From assembly GCA_037126765.1 (NCBI GenBank), contig JBBCBC010000007.1:26235667-26299666 (forward strand): a stretch of 64,000 nucleotides of DNA. Reading direction: 5' to 3'. Positions 58,612 through 64,000 of the stretch are shown here, piece after piece. Both the position numbers and the translations under genes were made by a program. How positions within the stretch are numbered: position 1 is the first letter of the stretch; the number at the start of each line of letters is the position of its first letter. A model generated the notes under the pieces. That model was not told the DNA's origin. It saw only the letters and a list, made by a program, of their open reading frames with translations, and made no database searches. The stretch comes from Stenogyne calaminthoides. Taxonomy: Eukaryota > Streptophyta > Magnoliopsida > Lamiales > Lamiaceae.

Positions 58612-61230
58612 TGATCGTGAAATGCTAAGTTCTTAACTAGCAGTTACCCCACAAGAGTATGGGATCACTGTAGCAAGGTAAGTATTTGGACCAAGTAGTA
58701 TCGAACCCGAAGGAAGTTTTGTATGCGTGTAAATCCCTGGAAATGTATGCTTCGTAACTAATATGGATGCGATTTGAGAATTCTATTTTAATACTATGGA
58801 ATCAACGAAAGTAAATAGATAACAACTTTAATTCTAACTTCAGATGAAGTGCAAATATTGGAGAATATTGCTTTGGACAGGAATCCCTACGTATACTATC
58901 GGAATTGGTTTGGCGACGAGGACTATCATGGTGTACAATAGATTAATCCTAAGTGTACTAAAACTTGGCAATCTACTTCCCTAATCCCGCACTAAATAAG
59001 GTACAACAAAAGCTCAGTTTTTATCCCCGATTACTCAACTAATACCCTCTTTACCTCACGAACCAAATAACCAAGTTATTTAGATTGTGCTTAATTACTA
59101 TAGCCCTTATTCAAGTTGGGTGATTCGATCGTCCTCCCTAACTGAATCGGTATATTACCAACCCCATCACAAACCCTCTCCTCAAGCCTATTCGTTGGAA
59201 AAGAGTGATTCGGTCATCCTCTCTCTAACAACTTTCGTACTCAATTCAATGATTTTTATTGGATTGGTTATTCAAATTAGCAATTTAAGAAGATTATCCA
59301 ATTTACACCTTGAATCATCCTAATCGCCTAACTAATTCACTATTTCTACTCGATCATCTTATCCAAAGAAATCAAGGGTTTAACCTACCATCATGATAAT
59401 TAACTCACAAATAATCAATTTAACAATAGACATCATTATGCAAGATTATGTAAAACAAATCAAAGATCAATCACTTGAATAAAAAATTACAATAATAGTA
59501 TGAATGAAATAATCACATTAAACCCTAAAATTATTCTTCAAGAAATAAGAAAACTGAGAATCTTTAAGATAAATTCAGGAAATTGTAATATCAACCGTAA
59601 ATTGTGATAATCGAATCGTGTTTCTCGTGGTGGAATTTCCCTCATTCTTCTCAGATCCCTAGGATGCTTTTCCTCTTGTTTCTATCTAATTTTCGTCTCC
59701 CCCTTTTCAATTGTGTCTCCCCTCTTCTTTTTTTCCATCTGACCTTATATTTGCCTCTTTTCAGACCTCTCGAGCATGGCACTTGGTCGAGCATTTCTGC
59801 TCGACCTAACCTGGTCGAGCGCTTATTGATCGCTGAACTCGATTTCGCTCGACTACCTTCCTTGGTTGAGTGGTTTTGCTCGACCTCACTTGATCGAGCA
59901 CCTCCTCATGCCTGTATTTCCACCCGCTCGACCGCATTGGTCAAGCTCCAGGTGCTCGACCTCTTTCTTCTATCACCTTTCTTCACTCCAACTAATACTT
60001 TTCAGTATTTCTTTCATATCTTTTCAACCGGGAGTCCGATTCATGCACCGCGAAGTCTCACGAGCTCCATTTTCAGCCCTCTTTCCTGTTATACAAACCA
60101 AATAAGTAAATTAGTGATTTTATATGGATTATGCTCAATCAACGCAAGAATATCACTATAAACACTCAAAACATGACTAAAACTCGCTCGTAACTCACTC
60201 GATTTCACCTCTAATCAACTCCCCCAAACTTACAACGTTGCTTGTCCCCAAGCAATGAAATTATAAGTTGAGTGAAATTGACAAAACAAATCGAGATACC
60301 AAATCATGCATGCAATTGCTTTCAACTTTCAATGATATGTCACCCGAACACAAACTCATCTTCTTTTCTCCTACTCATGGACAATCAACATAACTCACCA
60401 AATCAAACATGAATGTGCTCTCGACGGTGTGTTTCACTCCCTCACAAGTGTTTTCACAATAAGTAGGGACACTCAAATAATCAATCACACAAATCAGTGA
60501 CCATATGCTTGTAAATACTCTCAACATCGATCATGTTCAATGTATTCATACCGGATCAACAAGGACTTGCACTAGGTTGTAACTGAAGGCTCTTTGGACG
60601 GGTGGGATAAGTATATGGGAAACTGACTCAAGTGAGCAGAGAATAAGAAAATCGTAGTCAAATTATTTCAATCCAAGAGATGAAAGTGCTGTTATCATAT
60701 GTAATGTTATTTGCATTTTTTTTTCTTTTCAATTCTCCCTCCCCCAAACTAAAACACTTCAACCTTTCCTTTCTTTTTCCCTTTTTTTTTCGAGCAAGAA
60801 TGTATCTTTTCTGTTGCTCAACTCACTCTTATTTCTTTCCCATCCTTCCACAAGCTTCCCATTCAGCTGTTCATGAATACACTCAACCCATCAATTATTT
60901 ACATCAACCAATTTCACCCCCTCATTTAAGACTTTTCCTATTCTCCACTCAATTTTGGACAAAAGAGTTTTAAAACGGATAGGGCTTAAATCTGCTAACA
61001 AACGATTAGGCCTCAGGCTCAAATGGGCTAGAAAGGGAAAAATGTCATCGGTTGGGAAATTTGGGCTAAAGTGACTTACAAATCGAAACATGGCCTATGA
61101 TCACTTCCGGCATGCAATACAAGACACAATCAAGAAGAGATAATATCCACAAGTTCTAGCACCTCAAAGGTGATGATTCACACACAATGAATGGGATGAA
61201 TGAGATGAATTTCAATCTCGTTTAAGACTC
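58612..61230. mobile_element. Non-coding repeat element (F) inserted in the SIRE protease
   Basis: From about 58609 the protease frame is replaced by 'cttgatcgtgaaatgctaag', then 'gtagtatcgaacccgaagga', lists of AT-rich text, a GCTCGACC-rich block (59765-59965) and 'cccccaaacttacaacgttg cttgtccccaagca'. These phrases are typical of long non-coding parts of plant LTR retrotransposons, but no LTR pair, primer site or coding domain is visible. The right border is the gypsy LTR at 61231, which may itself sit inside F. The open frames here carry no known domain. Confidence 0.5.
59765..59965. repeat. Cluster of GCTCGACC/GGTCGAGC palindromic words
   Basis: About ten direct or inverted copies, exact or one base off, in 200 bp (for example 'ggtcgagcatttctgctcgacc', which is itself an inverted pair). 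The segment at 59773-59821 parallels 32838-32890 in the LTR of copia A. Confidence 0.85.
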
Positions 61231-61929
61231 TGTTGTAGGGATAATTAATCTGACTTGGTGGAAGTCGGAGATTGGACCGCCTTATGGTTAACACATTATC
61301 CGACCCTGTCCCGCTGGAGCAAGATTTGAGGCGACTTCGGGAGGTCGGTAAGTCGCTGGGAGTTTGTGAAGCCACACAGGTCGCGGAGGCGGCTTGGTGC
61401 AATAGGGAGGTCACGAAGCGACTTGATAGGACCCGGAAGTCGGGACCGATTGAGTCCCGAGCTTAGTTGAAGATAAACATGGAAAAGATTTGGGTAGTTA
61501 GTGAGGCGGATTTCTCGAGATATAACCGGGGAATGTGTATCTGTAAGCGTGACTTGCGGAACAAGAAGGGAAACCCTAGTTGGTCCACGAGGAGAAGCCC
61601 ATTAAGACTGTAACTCTAGTTCTGTGTCTATAAATATTACTTGTAATGTACGTTGTAAAGGATCGAACTCTTAGAATCCTAGGCAGAAATAATACAGTAA
61701 TATCCTAGCTTGGAGCCCGCAGACGTAGTCTATTTCACGGACGAACTGGGTAATCAAATCGAGTGTTGTTTATCATTCTCGCTATTATATTGATCGGAGT
61801 TATGTTAAAATACTTCTTTGTTCGTCGGTAACAAACTGGGTACAACAATTGGTGCCATCTGTGGGAACTACAATTCCTACAAAATCACTCTGTTCGAAGG
61901 AAAACCCATCTCATCTCTGATCAATACCA

Positions 61930-63258
61930 ATGGCGAGCAATCAAGCCAACCTGAACGGGCAAGATCTGGACGCCCACGATGGGCGCGAAGCCTCCATGAG
62001 CTCTCAACGCTCCGGCTCCCATCGCGATCGCCAGCCAGACCCGATAATGAACCCTAACTAGTGGAACCTGGTGCAGACTCCGGAGAATGCAAAAGCCGTG
62101 ATGGCTGTCCTCCACAAAAAATGCCTTGCATTTGATGACGAGGACGTGCAACCTCCCCTCAAGAAGGCCACCTAGGAGGTCGGACCCTCGAAAAACAAGG
62201 AAGCACAAGCCCGAAAGGGGCATTCGGCAGGCCAACTGGCCTACGATCCGGCTAGACACGCCGTGGTCCACAATTTCCAGCTCCTCAGAAGGCCGCAGGG
62301 TAGAACAACGTGTTCGACCGACTTGGCGACCTGGGGGTCCAGAAAGCCCCAGGGATTATTGAAGATGAGGCGCAATCCGAGCCTCGGCGAGCAAATCAGG
62401 TGGAGCACGACCTTGCCCTCTCACTGAATCTCCACCACAATGACCTGCCGAGGGGATCGACCATGCATTGCGGTGACCCCCCGGCGGCAAAGGCGACCAC
62501 TGACCATCACGATGCTCAGGTCGCAGCACTGACCCGGACGGTCAAGCAACTAATGGAGCGCATGGAGAATCAGAATGGGCCAGCGGGGTCAGACCCTTTC
62601 CTCGATGTCCCGGACTCCCCGCTCGGAACTATGGTCACCTTGGCGGCTACCTAAAGGAATATTAATGTCGCAACCTTGGATCGCTACAGTGGGAACGCGG
62701 ACCCAAGGGTTCATGTAGAGAAATATAACTCGTACATGGCCTCTATGGGCGCCACTGATGCGACCAAATGTCGGCTTTTCTCTCTGACCCTGAGCGACCA
62801 GGCTCACCAATGGTTCACCTCTCTGCCACCCCTATCGGTGGACACTTTCGAGCAACTCGCTCGCCTATTTCTGACACACTTTTCTCGTCTGGCGCGCCAC
62901 GACCGCGACACAAGCAAATACCGATGAACACCCAACGTAGGGATACAAAATCGACGGGTCCTATATTGAGAGGATCGACAAGCCGATCTTGGAAGATCCC
63001 ATTGGGATGAAGCAAAACCGCTTTGGGATGTCTCCGGGCCTCAAGAAGGGGACAAAACTCGGGCGCGATGACGGCCGACATCTGACTAGCTACGCCGATT
63101 CCGGGTGGGCTACGACCGATACACACATCGGAGTCTTGAAATCCCGACTCTCCGAGGCTAAGGAGGCCGAGCCGAGCCCAAGAAGAGTTCAAAGAAGGCC
63201 AACTCACAAGATAAGCCACCCTAAGCTTCAAGCCGCTTTGAAGAAAGCATTTCGGTAA
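61930..63258 (+). pseudogene. Gypsy gag
   Basis: From ATG 61930 the frame reads MASNQANLNGQDLDAHDGRE, with a stop after about 43 codons and further stops and frame changes. The core retrotransposon gag domain lies at 62640-62927 (LDRYSGNADPRVHVEKYNSY, FSLTLSDQAHQWFTSLPP, FEQLARLFLTHFSR), interrupted by TAA at 62652 and TGA at 62925. A basic tail (62989-63258) ends PKLQAALKKAFR. Confidence 0.82.
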
Positions 63259-63578
63259 AAGTTGATGGATGCCCGGCATGACCCCGCACATTTTTCACCA
63301 AGATCTGAACGGAATCGCTACTCCCGCCTACCAAGAAGAAAGAGTAATGGCAAATGTAACCCAAAGATTGCCACTTTCAATAGCGGATCGCACTATACCA
63401 AATGAGTGTAAGGACTTGTTGCCCCAGTACCGAGAGATTGTATGAAGACGGCTCGCTTTGACGAAGTTCGCTGTTTACCTCGTAAGAATGGCGACTGTGC
63501 CCCCGAGAGGTCGCCAAAGAAGGAGAGCGCCCACACGAACAACAACCAAAGGGGGCAAGGGGAGGACTGGTCCCGCCC

Positions 63579-63955
63579 ATGCCTGAGAACACGGGAGATA
63601 GGATGATACACACTCTCTCTCCCCTAGGGACGGTCGGGGGGCTAGCCTCCAGCTCCTCCTCTAAGCGGAAGACGAAAGCCGAAATGAGGGAGATAGAGAA
63701 CGCCAGGAAGATGGTGCTACCCGTCCTCGCCGTGGGGGAAGAGTCCAGTACAATTGAGTTCGGAGAACAGGACAAGGCTGGGGTAGTCTATCCTAATGTC
63801 GATCCCCTGGTGATCCGGGACAACATCATAGGGACTACGGGGGGGCCTTTTGCAACATCCTTTTCAAGAAAACCCCGACCAAATTTCGGGATTATGATGC
63901 CTATATCACCCCGCATGACCACATCCGTGAAGGGGGTTTGGTGACGCCATCGTAA
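63579..63955 (+). pseudogene. Gypsy aspartic protease region
   Basis: The frame SSSSSKRKTKAEMREIENAR leads into AGVVYPNVDPLVIRDNIIG, the usual lead-in to the gypsy protease. After a frameshift near 63830, DYGGAFCNILFKKTP covers the active-site segment (D-x-G-x-x-C-N-I-L-F type). One base change turns the expected D-G/T-G start into D-Y-G, so catalysis is unlikely. The rest is off-window. Confidence 0.7.
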
Positions 63956-64000
63956 GGTCCACCAGATGATCCGACCGCCGCCGAAATGGGTCTCCACACT

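Larger units (their letters stand above)
61231..64000 (+). mobile_element. Ty3/gypsy element (G), 5' part, continues past the window
   Basis: 5' LTR 61231-61847 (617 bp) runs TGTTGTAGGG... to ...GGGTACAACA, with TGTTGTA/TACAACA inverted tips and a TATA box (CTATAAATAT at about 61628). The primer site TGGTGCCATCTGTGGGAAC starts at 61850. Gag and then a protease-like region follow in the order expected of gypsy elements of the Tat/Ogre-like type. The base composition is much more GC-rich than the surroundings. Confidence 0.85.

Noticed and set aside
59604..60161. 185-codon plus-strand frame
   Set aside because: It runs through the GCTCGACC repeat cluster of a non-coding element; the residues repeat with the DNA word and no domain is visible.

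Overview
This window is nuclear genomic DNA from a land plant, almost certainly a eudicot. It is AT-rich and intron-rich and full of plant transposons: Ty1/copia elements of Tork, Angela and SIRE type, a Ty3/gypsy element, CACTA, Mutator-like, hAT-like and PIF/Harbinger-like elements, Helitrons and a LINE scrap. There are no prokaryotic-style operons. All gene models were read by eye from reading frames and splice sites; nothing was searched against a database.

Layout. Bases 1-660 are a SIRE-type LTR remnant. Bases 1040-5339 (minus strand) hold the first six coding exons of an L-arabinokinase gene (ARA1-like) that runs off the left edge; its introns are loaded with small repeats. Bases 5.5-8.4 kb are MITEs and AT-rich DNA. 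Bases 8396-10910 are a decayed Helitron with a helicase pseudogene. Bases 12.85-17.07 kb (plus strand) carry a complete gene for a bacterial-type Orn/Lys/Arg decarboxylase, with MITEs in its introns and 3' flank. Bases 17.3-23.6 kb are AT-rich spacer with repeat fragments and a tRNA-like sequence. Bases 23649-29898 are a 6.25-kb Mutator-like element with long terminal inverted repeats; it carries a spliced, open Ulp1-type (C48) cysteine protease gene on the minus strand and a DUF1985-like fragment on the plus strand. Next to it lies a broken MLO-like gene (29968-30613) and a LINE endonuclease scrap (31034-31258).

Bases 32016-47504 are a three-level nest, each level framed by its own target-site duplication: a short CACTA element (AGT), inside it a Tork-type copia (CCATT), inside that an Angela-type copia with 1.84-kb LTRs (AGCAG). 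Bases 47.7-49.5 kb hold a hAT-like MITE and a doubtful spliced gene remnant. From 49627 to the right edge there is a second retrotransposon pile: a copia LTR plus gag start; a recombinant SIRE-type array (LTR fragment, env-like region, full LTR, gag, protease); a non-coding repeat with many GCTCGACC/GGTCGAGC palindromes; and the 5' part of a Ty3/gypsy element (LTR, primer site, gag, protease) that continues past the window.

Only two host genes look functional here: the arabinokinase (cell-wall sugar salvage) and the decarboxylase (amino-acid/polyamine metabolism, probably plastidial). The least expected item is the Ulp1 protease gene inside the Mutator-like element: five exons join in consistent phase with the catalytic residues kept, while every retrotransposon coding region in the window is riddled with stops.
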